Below, piece after piece: positions 42,210 through 55,627 of a DNA stretch of 64,000 bases. The first letter of the stretch is position 1; the number at the start of each line of letters is the position of its first letter. The stretch spans positions 187,374-251,373 of the forward strand of contig NW_004457384.1 of NCBI RefSeq assembly GCF_000313135.1, given 5' to 3'. Made by a program: the position numbers and the translations under genes. Below the pieces are notes generated by a model. That model saw only the letters and a list, made by a program, of their open reading frames with translations. It was not told where the DNA came from and made no database searches. Origin of the DNA: Acanthamoeba castellanii str. Neff (lineage: Eukaryota; Discosea; Longamoebia; Acanthamoebidae).

Positions 42210-45200
42210 CTACTCGCTGAGCAGGGCCTTGGTGAGGGCCTCCACCTCGTCCTCGAGCTTCTTGTGCATGTCCTGCAGGTCCGCCATCTGGCTCTTCTCG
42301 CTCTTCTCCGCCTCCTCTCGCGCTGTCTTTGGGGCTTCGGCCGCTACTCGCGTAGCGGTTGTGGCCGTGGTGGGCGTGTGCCGTGATAAGAACGGTTGCG
42401 GCGGGCGTGTCGTGGTGCTTGGCGGCCCACCGTCGCCCCACCACCACCACCACCACCACCACCGGGCGTCGACGCGGCCTTCATGTGGTGGATGGTGTTG
42501 AGGAAGGCCTTGCGGGTCACCTCGCCCTCCGTCTTGGCCTTGGTCCGGGTCCACAGCGTGGCCACCTTCTCGGCTGACTTCTTCTTGGGCGTCAGGGGCG
42601 TCAGCGTGCGCCGCTTGCCCAGTGGCGACGTCGGTGGCCCGCCGCTGCCGCCGCCACCAGCGACCTGGTCGGCCGGCTGCGCCTGACCACCCGCTGCGGC
42701 CGTGGGCTCGAGGAAGCAGGCCGGCGCGGGCGGCGACGAGCCCATACGGACCCGGCCCTGTCGCTGACGGTACCGCCGTGCCCGGGTCCGGCCATCGGCC
42801 TTCTCTTCTTCTTCTTCGGCTTCTTCTTCAACCTCAGCCGGTTTGGGCTGATCGTCATCGCCATCGTCGCCGTCGACATGAGCGTTGTCGGTCTCGGCCT
42901 CGGCCGCGTCATCGTCTTCGTCGTCGTCGTCGTTCTCGGAGCCCACCTGGCTTCGAGTTCGCTTGGCGCGAAGCGCGCGGCCGCTGCGCAGGATGCCGCG
43001 CAGCATGGTGCCCTTGGTCTTGGACAGGGTCGACGAAAACGACGATGACGGTGACGACGTCGACGGCGAGCCCGCCGACTCGCTCTCGTCTGAGTCGCCC
43101 TCGCCCACGAAGAGGCCGCTCGACAGCAGCTCGCCCGTACTGTTGTCCTTGTTGTCCTTGCCGTGCTTGCTCTTGGCCTTGTGGTGTTGGTCGCGCGGCG
43201 ACTTCTTGTCGACGCTCGGCTGCGGCTGCGGCTGCGGCTGCCCGCCATCGCCGTCGCTGGTCACGGCCGTAACGACGATCGTGTGCTGCTGCTGCTGGTC
43301 GTCCTTCTTCGTTTTCCGCTTCTTCGTCTTCTTGTTGTTCGCAGCTTTGCTGTGCTTCTTCTCCCTCCGGCGGGGCGTGAGCGCTTCCGCCTCCTCCTCC
43401 GCTTCACCGCCACCGTCGCCGTCGGCCTCGTCGCCGTCGTCGTCGTCGGCCGCGGGGCCGCCCTGCGAGGCCGAGAGGGTGTGGGCGCGCTGCTTCATGA
43501 ACTCCTCCATCCACTCCGTGATCTCGCCCTTCGTGCACGCCGTGGCCTCGCTCATTAGGATGTGCTTCTTGATCGACTGCACACATCGCGCATGGCACAC
43601 ACAACACACGGCACGACACAATTTAGCGCTTCGAACGCCCAGCGTTGTCATGGGAGGCGAGGTGAGAGCGTACGTCGGTCAGGAGCGCCTTCTTGGAGTT
43701 GGTGGCCAACAGCCGCGGGTGGCTCTTTGTCAGCGCGAGCCTGCGCCAACCCCTTATGTATCAGCCAACAGCACACGCACGGTCGCACGACACGACACGA
43801 CCAACGGCACGACACGACACGACACGCGTACTTGTTGCGTTTCTTCTCCTCCTTCTCCTGGCGACGCTGCTCCTCCTCGAGCTCGCGTTCCTTGCGGCGG
43901 CGTTCCTGCTCCTCGCGGTACTTTCGCTCCACGTCGGCGTCGTAGTCGGCGATCTGCGGGCACAGCTCGAGGATCATCGCCTCGATCATCTTCACCACCG
44001 CATCGAACGACGGCCGGAGATCTGCGCCGTGTGCCATTGGCATGTGAGCTATGCCACCGTGTCGTGTCGTGTCGTTGGTCGTGTCGTGTCGTGTCGTGTC
44101 TCGTACCGGGATCTTGAGCCCAGCAGGCCTCGATGAGGTTGCGATAGGAGGGCGGGCACGAAGCGGGGATGGGCGGGCGCTCGCCGCCGATGACCTTGTC
44201 CTCGACGAGCGACATGAAGCTAACCTCGCCGAAGAACTTCTGGCGGGTGAAGAGCTCCCACAGGATGACGCCCACCGAGTACACGTCGGCCTTCTCCGTG
44301 TAGGGCTTATTCTGCAACACCTCCGGGGCCAGCCACACTGCCGCCCAAAGAACGAAGAAAGAAAACGAGAGGAAAAGAAGAACGAATTATGTTAGTGAGA
44401 AGAACAAAGAACAAAGCGAAGTTCGGGGGGGGGGGACAAGGAGCGTACGAGGGCAGTCGACGATGCGTCCGGCGGTGCGTTGGGCGCTGTTGAGGGAGAC
44501 GCCAAAGTCGCACACCTTGGCCACCAGGTCGGCGTCGGGGGAGATGGAGGCCAACAAAATGTTGGGCGATTTCAGATCGCGGTGCATGACGGGAGGACTG
44601 GCGTTGTGCAGGAAGGCGCATCCCTTGGCTGTGTGTTCGTGCGCAAACGATTAGTATGCGTATGACACGACACGCACGACACGCAACACGCACGACACAC
44701 ACACGCACGACACGTTACCGATGTCCTTGGCGATTTTGAGGCGCAGGGGCCACTGGAGGTTGGCGCTCTTGGCGTCGTCGGCCAAAAAGTCGTAGAGCGA
44801 GCCGGCCTCCACCAGCTCCGTCACGATGCACGCCGGCCGCAGACAGAATCCCTTGAGCCCCACCAGGTTCGGGTGTGATAGGCCACTGTAATGGTAATGG
44901 TCAAACGCGTGTGTGTGCGGTGGTGCGTGTGCGGTGGTGGCGTCGTGTCGCGTCGTGTGTGCGGTGGGCATGGGTAGGAAGCGCACCTCATAATCCACAC
45001 CTCGTGGCGGAATTCCTCGAATGCCTTGCGCTGTGAGTCCCGATCTTCGTCGTCGCCCTCGAAGGGCGACACGGCGGCAGGCTTCAGCTCTTTGATCGCC
45101 ACCGCCTGCCCGTGCCACACGCCCTTGTACACCACCGCATAGCCGCCTGCACGCACCCGCACACACTCAAAGGCTCAGCAACCTTTCTCTCAATGGTGAG

Positions 45201-48200
45201 CGTGTGCGTGTGTGTGCGTGTCGCACCTTCGCCGATTGGGATCTCGTCCTTGTGGAGATCGCACATTTTGATCTTGTGGCTGCCCAGGTGGACCATCGCC
45301 AAGTCAGGCGCCAGCAAGTCCAAGCGGACCGGCTTCGGCTCCGCATTCTCCGCACCTGCGCGCCAGACGCGACACGCACGACACGGTGAGTGTCAGGAAT
45401 TGAAGCGCGACGCGCGCGAGCGAGCATGAACGTTACCGTTGGGGCAGTGGAGAAAGGAGGTGTTGGGCGAGGCGGCGGCCTGCTGACACTTCTCGAGCGG
45501 GAACATGAAGGGCGTGGGGCTGTCGAGCGACAGGCAGTGCGTGCACGGCACGAGCGTGGTCACGTTGAGGTTGTACCAGTCCCGGACCAGCGTGTCGACC
45601 GCGGCGAAGACCAGCCACGACAGGCTCGAGAGCTGCTCGCCGCGCAGCTCCGTGCGCACCATGATGTTGAGCGCACCGATCTCCGGCTGCAGCTCCAACA
45701 GAATCCTCTCCCTGTGCGTGACGTGAGGTGTCGTGTGCGCGTGTGTGTGTCGTGTGGTCAGTTCTGAAGGTATGAAAAGAATGCACGGGCGATTGAAGAG
45801 AAATGTGGGAAATGCAACGTACTGGCCCATCTGGGCGAGCATGCCGGTGCGCCAGTAGACGCGAGCGGCCAAGGGGAAGGCCAGGAGCCGGATCATGAGC
45901 CGCCCGAAGAAGCCCTTCGGCACGAAGGCCATCCGATAGCACCGCCCGAACAGCGACTCCTCGCGCCCTGCAAATCCAAACGCAAACGCAATTCATTGCG
46001 GAAACGATTAGCGAAACGCAAACTGTAATTATAATAGTAAAATGAAACTGAACTGGAATGTACCTTTCTTGGCGGGCCACAGGTCCTGCAGCTGGGCGGG
46101 CTTGACCTCGGGCAGCATGCTGGGGATGAGGTACAGCTCCTCGCCCGCCGACGTGGGCCGCAACACGGACGCATAGTTGCCTACAGGTGTCGTGGTGAGA
46201 TCGTGTGTCGTGTGTGTGTGTGTGTGCCGTGTGTGTGTGTGTGTTGTGTGTGTGTACCGAGCTTGTGGACGTTGGCGTTGATGGGGAAGGAGATCTCGAA
46301 GCGCTCGAGAAGGGAGAGGATGAAGGGGTGCATGTTCGACGGGAACGACGGCGGCTTCCAGATCTGGGGCAGCGCCGCTTGCGACAAAATGCCATCCCTG
46401 CAACAACAGCACCCCAGCATCAGCAACCGTTGCGCACATGTGTGCCGTGTGCGCGTGTGGTGTCCCCCCCTCTCAAGGAGGGAGCAATGGACGAGTGGCG
46501 CACCGGCAAAAGTTGTGCTTTGTGGAGATCACCGTCGACATCACGTCCATCAGCCACTGCGGATCCAAGATGACCACGTCCTTGAGCTGCACCAACACAC
46601 ATCAAGCGATCAGCAATCAATTGGCCGTGTGTCGTGTGTGTCGCGTGCCGTGTGCCGTACCTTTTCATCGTTGGGGAAGTGGACGAGTGAGCCCAGGTTG
46701 TGCAGGATGGAGGTGGCGGTGAGGAGGTCGCGTTCGTCGTCGATGAGGCAGAGGCGGGCCATGGCCTGGTACTCGGCCCACGACACGATGGGCGGCAGCT
46801 TCTTCTTCCCCTCGGTCACGATCAGCTTCTCCAGCTCCATGTAGTTGCTCGGCAGCGGCTCGCCCACGCATTCCTGCGCGCACCACCAAGCACGTAAATA
46901 CTTTGCATTCTCTGGTGCACAGACCGCACACGCACACGCGCACGCGCGAGGGTTGGCGGAGGGAGACACGCACCTGCGCGGCGATGACGTTGACCAGGCT
47001 GGCGTGGAGGGCGTCGAGGCCCTTGCCCGACGGTGCGCCGATGAAGTGGAAGCCCGCGATGTTGGGGAAGCGCCGCAGATACTTGTCTTCGAGCCTGTCG
47101 CAAGCAACAAAAGCGAATCAGGACGAACTGAACGACACGACACACACGACACACACGACACACACGACACACAGCGTATAGCTTTCACGCACCGCTTCAG
47201 CATGGCGGCGGTGTATTCTTCGGTGCAGCGTTCGTCGTCAGCGTGCGAGCCGATGATGAAGACGGGCGAATCGGGCGCGGCGTTGCGAATCGATTGCAGC
47301 CAGAACTCGACGTGCGATTGGACGGGCGAGAGCAGGTTGAAGACGAGGAAGTAGAGCGAGCGGGCCGACAGGAAGAACTGGTGGGTGGCGTAGTAGATCT
47401 CCTGGCCCGCAAAGTCCCACGTGGAGAGGGTCACCGTCTCCGGCTGGCCCTCGGGGCCGTAGGGAATGGTCACGCCCCAATCGTTGATGTCGATACCATC
47501 CGTCGAAATCGTATTCGACGCTGCACGCCACGTCATGCCACGTCACGCAGAGAAATCGGGTACGGTGGTTGAGACAAAAGAACGAAAGAACGAAAGAAAA
47601 GATCGAGAGAAAGGAAGACGGGGACACGCACGATCGTCGTCGGACGAGCGACGGGTGACCTTCGAGCCCAGCGCGCTCCGGTTCTTGCGATCTCTTCGCC
47701 TCAGCGCGCGAGTGAGTGCCGTTTTTCTACAGCCAATCCCAAATCAGTACATCCAAGCGCGGTGTGTGTGTGTGTGTGTCATCGTGTGTGGTGTGTGTGT
47801 GTGTGTGTGTGCTTGTGTGTGTCGTACCCGACGTTCTCCTGGCCGACGAACATGAGCTTCATGCGGAAGCACGGCTGCTGGCCGCGCAGCAGCTGCTCGA
47901 GGAAGTGGAGGATGGACGAGGTGCCCAGCGCCACGACGTCCTTGGGCGGCGACCGCAGGCAGCCCTGCTGGTCGCCCACCTCGAACGACTCGAGCCGGGT
48001 CGCGCCCAGCGGCGGCGGCAGGACCGCCACCCGGTTGTGGGTGATGTCGAGCACCTTGAGCGCGCGCAGGCCGCCCAGCTCGGGCGGGAGCCGCGTGAGC
48101 GCGTTGTGCTCGAGGCGCAGCACGCGGAGGGCGGTCATGCCGCGCAGCTCGGAGCCGAGCGCGGTCAGGTCGTTGTGGCCGACATGGAGCTCGGCCATGT

Positions 48201-51200
48201 TGGTCCACGACGCGAGGCATACGGGCGGCAGCGCCGAGACGTAGTTGTGCGCGATGTCGAGGCACCGCAGGCCCCGGAGCTTCGCGAATCGCGCCGTCAA
48301 AGGCGACGAACACGAACTCACCCTGCAACCCATCGTGACGGTGAGCTTCAAACACGCACACCACACGCACGACACGCACGACACACGACACACGCGGGCG
48401 AGGGTGAGTACAATCGCTGCTCGGTCTTCTTGCGGATCATGCCGGGGATGTTCATGGAGAGGCCCAGCTTGGAGCCCAGCGTGGACGGTCCGGGCGCGGC
48501 AGCGGCGGCCGAGGAGGCGGCCGTGGCCAGCAGGTTCTCGGACGACGTGGCGGCCTGGCCGGCGGAGAGGAATGGCACCTGCGAGAGGAGCATGGTGCCC
48601 TTCAACTGCGGCTGCGGCTGCGGCGCCTGCGCCTGCGCGTCATCCGTGCACCCCAGGCTGCAATGTCTGTTGTATGCGCGCAATCGATAAGCGCACGCAC
48701 ACGCACACGCACACACGACACACGGTGGTTAAGGAGGCGGTATACCGGAGATAGAGTTCTGCGAGGGCGTCGAGCTCGAAGAAGTCCTCGGGGAGAGAGT
48801 TGAGGGCGGCGTTGTGCGAGAGGGTGAGCACGCGCAGGCGGGTCATGCAGCGAATGCCGGGCGGGAGGGTGCGGATGCGGTTGTGCGACAGGTCGAGCTT
48901 CTCGAGGGCCGACAGCGACGAGAAGAAGTGGTCCGGGACGGTGGCCACGTTGTTATGCGAGATGTCCAGCGCCCGGAGTGACGACAGCGACATCACCACA
49001 TCCGGAATGCTGTCCTCCGCTGCCAATGCATAATTTACATTCCAATCATTTTAGCCACATTCCTTGTGCGTGTGCGTGTGCGTGTGCGGAAATACCTTTG
49101 GGATCGCAGAACTGGTTGTGTGAGATGTTGAGGGTGGTGAGGGCGGTGAGGTTGAAGAGGTGCGGCGGGAGCTGGGAGAAGGCGTTGTGCGAGATGTCGA
49201 GGTGGGTGAGCGACTGGGCCACGGACGGCGGAAACTTCTCGAGGTACCACAGCTTGTTGTGGGAAATGCTGAGCTCGGTCAGGTGCGCGAAGTGGGGCAG
49301 CGCGTTGACGAGGTGGAGCGGCAGGGAGGTCATCAGGTTGTTGGACAGCCGCAGGCAGCGCAGCGTGGACAGCGGGCCCAGGTAGAGCGAGACGGTCGAG
49401 AGGTAGTTGTGCGAGAGGTCGAGCGAGTGGAGGTAGGGCAGCGCGAGGATCTGCTTGGGGATGGCGTGCAGCGCCCGACTGCTAAAGTCCAGCGTCACGC
49501 CCTCGTTGGCCTTTCCGCCCGGTCGGCCTACATTATAAATTAGAAATATATAGATATAGATATGTTAAAACAATGTAATTATGTAATTGATCAAATATTT
49601 GGCTGTGGGGAAATAAAAGTTGTCTTGAGAAGGCGCTGCGTACTGTCGAGGTAGTCCTTGAGGACGTGGATGTCTTTGATGGCCCGCTCTGCGGGCGCGT
49701 GGCATGCCCACCGCAGGTAATACTCTGTGCAACACAAAAGTGTGAGACAAACAACACGACACATGCACAACACGACACGCACACAACACGACACACGCAC
49801 ACAACACGCGAGAAAGGGCAAGTGTGGAGGGAGTTGGTGCCACAAGCGTACCGGACCAGAACTTGACCTGGGACGGGTGGGGCGCCAGCGGAGCGGCAGA
49901 GGAGGCGCTGTAGAGGGGATTCATGAAGTCAAACTTCTTCAAGTCGACGTAGGACCAGATCGAGGTCGTCTTCTGCATCAGCTGCTGCTTGCCTGAGTGC
50001 ACGAATCGTCGAGAGAAGCCAGTAATGATAAGAATGTAAAAAAAAGAGAAGAATTTCATAATATTTGAAATAGTGTTTTGTGATGAAAGACGGGTACCTG
50101 TCTTGCGCTCCTTCTCGGTGTCGGCCAAGAAGGTGCCGAAGCGGGCGCTGTGGAGGGCGTCGATGAGGAAGATGAGCAGCGACGAGTCGAACTCGAACAA
50201 CTGCGGCGACTGGTCCCACAATTGCCATACTGCACGAACGACACGCGCGCACTCGGCGAGTCAGTTTATGTCGCGGCTGTCAGCAGCGCAGAGAAATGGA
50301 AGGGGAGCAGACCAGCATCGATGAATTGCACGAAAATGTGGGCGTGTTGCTTGGGCAGATATCTTCCCTTGCTGCTCTGGCGCCACTTGTGACCTGCGCG
50401 TGTGGTACGCACACGGTTGGTTGGTTGGTCGTCAGTCGCTGGCGTGACGATTTACAAATCGGAGCAGCAGTTGCAGGTGTGGCGCACGTACTGAAGCTCA
50501 TCCACTCCTTCTCGATGAGGCTGCAGAAGCCTCGGAGCGTCCGGAAGTACGGATCCAAACACAGCTGGACGAGACAGGCAACCTGCGGGACCCAATCGCT
50601 TCCCTCTGCTCCCTGCAGTACCACCTGTTGCGTGCAAGTCAGCATCACGTGTCACACCACCTGGGTGGATGGTACGACAACACGCACGCACACACACACA
50701 CACACACACAGGGTCTGAACACAACATACGGGGTCGCCGAGTTGCAGGAGGGCGATGACGCGGGAGGCGGCGTCCATGAGCTTCTTGATGCCGGAGAGCC
50801 ACTGCGTGCGCTCGATCTCGTTCTCCCAGCCCTCCTTCATCATCCGCTTCTTGGCCTCGAGGGCCTTGCACCTCCTCCTCCTCCTCCTCCTGGGTGGCGG
50901 CCTCCTCCGAGGCCCGCGGGCTCCTCTCGCTCTTGCCCTCCTCGATCACCTGGGCCAAGTGCATGGGGTCGAACTTGGTGATGAACGTCGTCAGCCGCAG
51001 GTAGCTGTCCTCGACCGCGCTCGACGGCGGCAGGTTGGTCGACCTGAACTCCACCTTGCGCCCGCCCGACATCACATACTCGGTCGTCTGCGTGTACGCT
51101 GTCGTTGATAAACAAAAAATATTAGAGAATGAATATATAGACATAGATCTATTATTGCCATTTAGTTTAGTTTTAATTAATATTATTAATAATAAAATGA

Positions 51201-53028
51201 ATAAATAATAAAGGGCGTACCAGTGTTCTCGGTTCGGCGCTTGGTGGCGGCGTTGAAGATGTGGATGGCGTCGGAGTGGGGGTAGAGGAAGAGGACGTGG
51301 TCCAGCACGGTGTCGCCCTTGCTGGTCGACGTGGCCCCGAGCGCGGCGGCCAGCTCGGCGTCGAGCTGCAGCGGCTGGGCCGCTACGCTCCCGCCGCTGC
51401 CCGCGGCGGTCAGGCCGCCGGCGCCCTCGTAGCAGCGGAAGAGGCTGCCGTTGGTCCGCGGGTGCAGCCAGCACAGGGCCAGGATCAGTCGCTTCCACTT
51501 GATGTCCGAATTCAGACACGCCGCAATCGACTCTGCATTCGGACCCACATTAGCTTTGCCCGAGCGTGTCGTGTGTGTCGTGTGTGTGTGTGTGTGTCGC
51601 GTACCATCGGAGATGGAGGCGGGCACGATGAATTGGGCGGGGAAGGTGGACATGGTGTAGTTCTTGTTGACCTCGGCCAGGCGCCACTCGTCGGTGGGCA
51701 GGTTCTGTCGCTTGAACTCCTTCTGGACCGAAAAGAGCGGCCAACCCGACAGCTCCGATTGCAGCGGGTACTTCTCCTTGTTCTGGAACGCAAACAAATT
51801 CCTGTGTAACAATGTAGTTCGTCGTCGTCAACCTAATGCGTGTGTGCGGTTGTGCGTGTGCGTGTGCGGTTTGTTTGAGGCGCAGGTGCGTACTTGAGCT
51901 TGGTGGGGAAGAGAAAGTGTTTGAAGATCTTCTGGGTGGCCTTGTGCGCCTGCGGCTGGAGGAAGAAGAGGGAGATGATCCGGAAGTCCTTGCACGTCAG
52001 CAGGAAGCCCAACAGATGTCGCTCCTCGTGCTTGGCCTGGTCGAGCTTCACCACCACCGCCAACGGCACCGAGTTCTTCTTTTTCTGTGTGCGTGCGTGT
52101 GCATGTTCCATGACGAGTTGGTGGTGAGTCCATGTCGTGTGTGCGTGTGCGTGTGCGGTTGTTTGACTACCTTGACTGCGAAGATGAGGCGGAAGTTGGT
52201 GATCCACAGGTGGCCCCACTTGCCCTGGTGGAGGGCGTGGTGCGAGAAGAGTACGCCCTCCTGCTTCGTGAGAACTCTCTCTCCGCCCAGCAGGCCCAGC
52301 TCCTTCTCCTCCTCCTTCCGCGACTTGCGAAGCGCCACGCTGCCGTCGCCTGCACCGCGCACACACACGATCAGACAGCGCCCTCGTGTGCGCGTGCGGT
52401 GCGTGCGTGCGTGCGTGCGGCTTGTACCTTGTGCACTACTGGCGCGCTTCTGCTGCGGGTCCTCGTCCTCAGAGTCAGAGTTGACGCTGACCGAAAGCGA
52501 GGGCAGGTCGCCGGCCTGGTGCTGCTGCTGCTGCTGCTGGGGCTGGGGCTGGCCACCCGTGATGTAGTCGTCGAGCTCGGTTCGCTTGCGCCGCTCCTCG
52601 TCGACGATGTAGTGTCGCAGGCCGTCGACCCACTTGCGCGCCATCTCCTCGGAGTCGGTGGCCAGCGTGTAGACGCGCGTGGGCGTCCGGATCTCGAACG
52701 CCTTGCCGCCCTCGTCGCCGCCGGCCTCACTTCCATCCACGCTCTTCCTCTGCAGAGCGTCTGAAGGAGTGGAGTTGGTGGTGTTGCTGTTTTGTTCGTG
52801 GCTGCTGTCGTTCAGGCCTTGCTGCTGCGGATGTTGTTGCTGCTGCTGCTGCTGGGCTGCGCGCTTCCATCGGATCTCGGTGATGTCGGCGCAGTCGATC
52901 ATGCCCAGCGGCGTGACGTCGCCCTTCTTGCGGTAGTAGTAGATGACGCCCTTGCGCTGCTGGAAGTAGCGCGTCTTCCATAGCTTCACGATGCCCTTCG
53001 GCGAGTGTTTCTGCAAGTAGCCCTCCAA
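42210..53028 (-). CDS. ROCO-family kinase: PH-GRAM-pseudomyotubularin-LRR-Roc-COR-kinase (Pats1-like)
   Basis: About 10.8 kb, more than 25 exons, one long protein. In order: PH domain ([35 protein letters not shown]); GRAM ([33 protein letters not shown]); myotubularin domain ([70 protein letters not shown]) with a destroyed active site; about 12 LRRs (49500-47900); Roc GTPase (VGQENVGKTALTRA across an intron, [18 protein letters not shown]); COR ([20 protein letters not shown]); TKL kinase ([48 protein letters not shown]); then low complexity and a coiled coil ([20 protein letters not shown]), stop TAG 42210-42212. The 5' exon before 53028 (acceptor CACCACCAG) was not found. Confidence 0.88.
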
Positions 53029-53746
53029 CTGGTGGTGGTGCGCAGTGGTCCCAGATCAGATCAGGAGGAAAGAAGGGCAAGATGATGATGATATAAGGAG
53101 GCATCCTCGCAGATTTGATGTGAGCGTTGGGGGGGGGGCAGAAGATGAATGCGCCACAATTTCACGCTCTTGGAGATGGAGAGGATGTACGCTCAATCGC
53201 AATTCGCACATCTCGAACAATTTCCTAACGGTGCAGATTTTGGCGATCTAGAAGGAAGCGAGCCCCCCCCCCGCAAAAAATGAAAAGCGAAAGATGGGGG
53301 GGCATACATCGGAGTGGTTGCGCCAACTCGCCATCTTCGTCCTAGGCTGGCGATCTTTCTATGAGATACCTGCCACTGCAATCAACTTGGTTGTTGTCGG
53401 CCGGAGTGAAAGTAACCTGGGTGGTGGTGTGCCGCGGTTGCCGGTATCCCACCCTAACCGAAGGCGCTTCGAGGAAGATGCAGAGTGACCACCCCACCAC
53501 TCGACGCCAACCTTCACAGAGCCACGAAGAGGAGGCCACAGAAGAGTGCTGCGGTTACAGAAATGTACGGCGTGTGCTCTGGAGTACCAGGAAACACATT
53601 CCCGCCGCCTTTGCTTGCGTGACAGCCATTGGCCGAGGCCCAATTAATCATGCAAAAATATCCAACCACGCCGAGGTGGATCTACCTCTTATCTCTTAAA
53701 TGTCTTTTTATATTTATATTGTTTGTTTGTTATTCGTTGTTTGCTC
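53029..53746. other. ROCO 5' region and POP4 3' region
   Basis: Must hold the missing first exon of the ROCO gene, which I cannot identify. Open frames on both strands are unlike known proteins. Confidence 0.4.
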
Positions 53747-55109
53747 TCACAGCTCGACGGATGGCTTGCTCTTGAACTTGCGGGCGGAGCGGTCGCTGGA
53801 GCGATAGGTGAAGTTGTTGCCGTAGAGGGTCACCACTTGGCTCGACACCACAAACGTGAAGACGTTGTTGGCCTTCGGCACAACTGCACCACGCAGCCGC
53901 GATATTGAACGCACGCGAAGAAAAGGAGCGTGAGCACCACGCTTTACAAGTGTGTGGTGTGTGCGGTTGTGCGTGTAAAAGTGAAAATGGGCGCAGGGAC
54001 CACCTCGCAGCTGGTTCTGTGGCGTGATGATCTGGAAGGTCTGTTCCGTTTCGAGCAGCACTATGCCCTCCAATCCGATCAGGCTCGGACACTTTGATCG
54101 CGTCACTGCACGCACAACGAATGATGATCAGAGCCAATCCATCGCGGCGGTGAAACGTCGAGCGTGAGTGCTCACCCTTGAGGCAGCACCCGTGCAGGTC
54201 GGCCTTCAGGAGCTTCGCGGTCAGCGGCGCTCTGCCAGCAGAAAACGCCAACACACACACACACACACACGCGCGCGCCAAGCCACGGGTGAGTTGAACG
54301 AAGTCACGGCGAACATATGGTTTGGGGCTGCCCCGAGGTACCCAGTAGCGTTGCCCACCAGGGAGTCGATATATTCCTTCCACATGGCGTGCAGCGGAAC
54401 GTACATTTCGTATCTGGGACGAAATAAGAGAGAGAATGATGAATCAACCATCATCATCATCGTCAGTGAGTGAGTGAAGGACACGTGAATGGTGGTGGTG
54501 TACTTTCGCGCCTCCTCGGGTATCTTGAACATGTTCTTCTCTCGCTGCTCCTTGGCCTTCATGACCTTGGAGCGCTTCTTGTTTTGCAGCTTCTCGAGCC
54601 TCTTCTCTTCCCGTTGGAACGGCGTGGTCCGCTCCTTCACGTTGTCCAGCATCACCGTCTTGTCCTTCACTGTTTTTTCACGCGCGTGCGAGTGCCCAGG
54701 TCAGTCAGCCGAGCCACCTCACGTAAGAGCGGATTGCCAACGCATACATTTGTGGGTCCAAACTTTGCTGTTGTCGTTGCCCTTTGCCACCACGCTCATC
54801 ACAAGTTCGCACACATCCTGGACAGGATTCGCGCAACCGACTCATCTCGATTAATTCGCAATTCACTATGTCAAATATCTCGGGAGAAGATTTAAATACC
54901 TGTTTCGTTTTACTGCCGCCCTGCCCTTCGATAACGACTCGAGGAAGTGGCGAGTAGAGGCCCACATCGCCTTGTGGCTGTTGAGATCGCGATGAATTCA
55001 GGTTCTCCTTCCCCGTTGATGACGCGCTGCCCAATTTGTGTGTTGCTGCTAGCTCGGCAACGAGCTCTTTATCATCGAGGCGCCGTCTCTTCTGCTGGCT
55101 CGGCTGCAT
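53747..55109 (-). CDS. POP4: RNase P/MRP protein subunit POP4 (Rpp29)
   Basis: Start MQPSQQKRRRLDDKELVAEL at 55109, stop TGA at 53747-53749, about seven exons. After a disordered N-terminus comes a basic helix (KRLEKLQNKKRSKVMKAKEQ), then the conserved core: YVPLHAMWKEYIDSLVG, LTAKLLKADLHGCCLK, VTRSKCPSLIGLEGIVLLET, FQIITPQNQLR, VVPKANNVFTF, LYGNNFTYRSSDRSARKFKS. This Sm-like fold is the POP4/Rpp29 signature. It is a nuclear component of the ribonucleoproteins that mature tRNA 5' ends and pre-rRNA. The tRNA-Glu gene next door is coincidental context. Confidence 0.93.
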
Positions 55110-55421
55110 TTTGGAGGCAATCAATTAATTATTTGATTATTTCGTTGCGTTCCGAAACGGCCGCGCCAAAAAATAAAACAAAGGAACGTACCACGCCAGA
55201 TCGAAAGTGGCGTGCAAAGCGTGTGTGGCGCCCTACTCACGCTGGCAGGGAGGATCAGCGGGCCATAGTACGTGTGGACAGGTGGGCGGGGCGGGGTGGC
55301 AGACGATCGGTCGGCCGCGATTGCGGGCCTGCTCCTCGGCGCCAGCTTGGCCGCGATGGCCTCGCAATGGGCGGCTGCGAAGAATAAAGGTGCAGTTCTC
55401 TGTCCCAGAGCCAAAACGATA

Positions 55422-55493
55422 TTCCGCTGCCGGGAATCGAACCCGGGGCGCATGGGTGAGAACCATAAATGTTACCGACTACACCACAGCGGA
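55422..55493 (-). tRNA. tRNA-Glu (CTC)
   Basis: Read on the minus strand from 55493: acceptor stem TCCGCTG pairs with CAGCGGA, the D-arm region is GGTGTAGTCGG, the anticodon loop is TTCTCAC with anticodon CTC, and the T-arm is CCGGG TTCGATT CCCGG. Discriminator A at 55422. No intron. Confidence 0.95.
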
Positions 55494-55627
55494 TTTGTTA
55501 GTTGCGGCAAGGAAAGAGAGTTGTTGGAAAGGACAACTCCGCCAAAAAATATAAAATATATAAAATATATAAAAATATTTAAAAAAAACCACGAAGTACT
55601 TGCAGACGTCTCTCATCTGCCTTCAAG

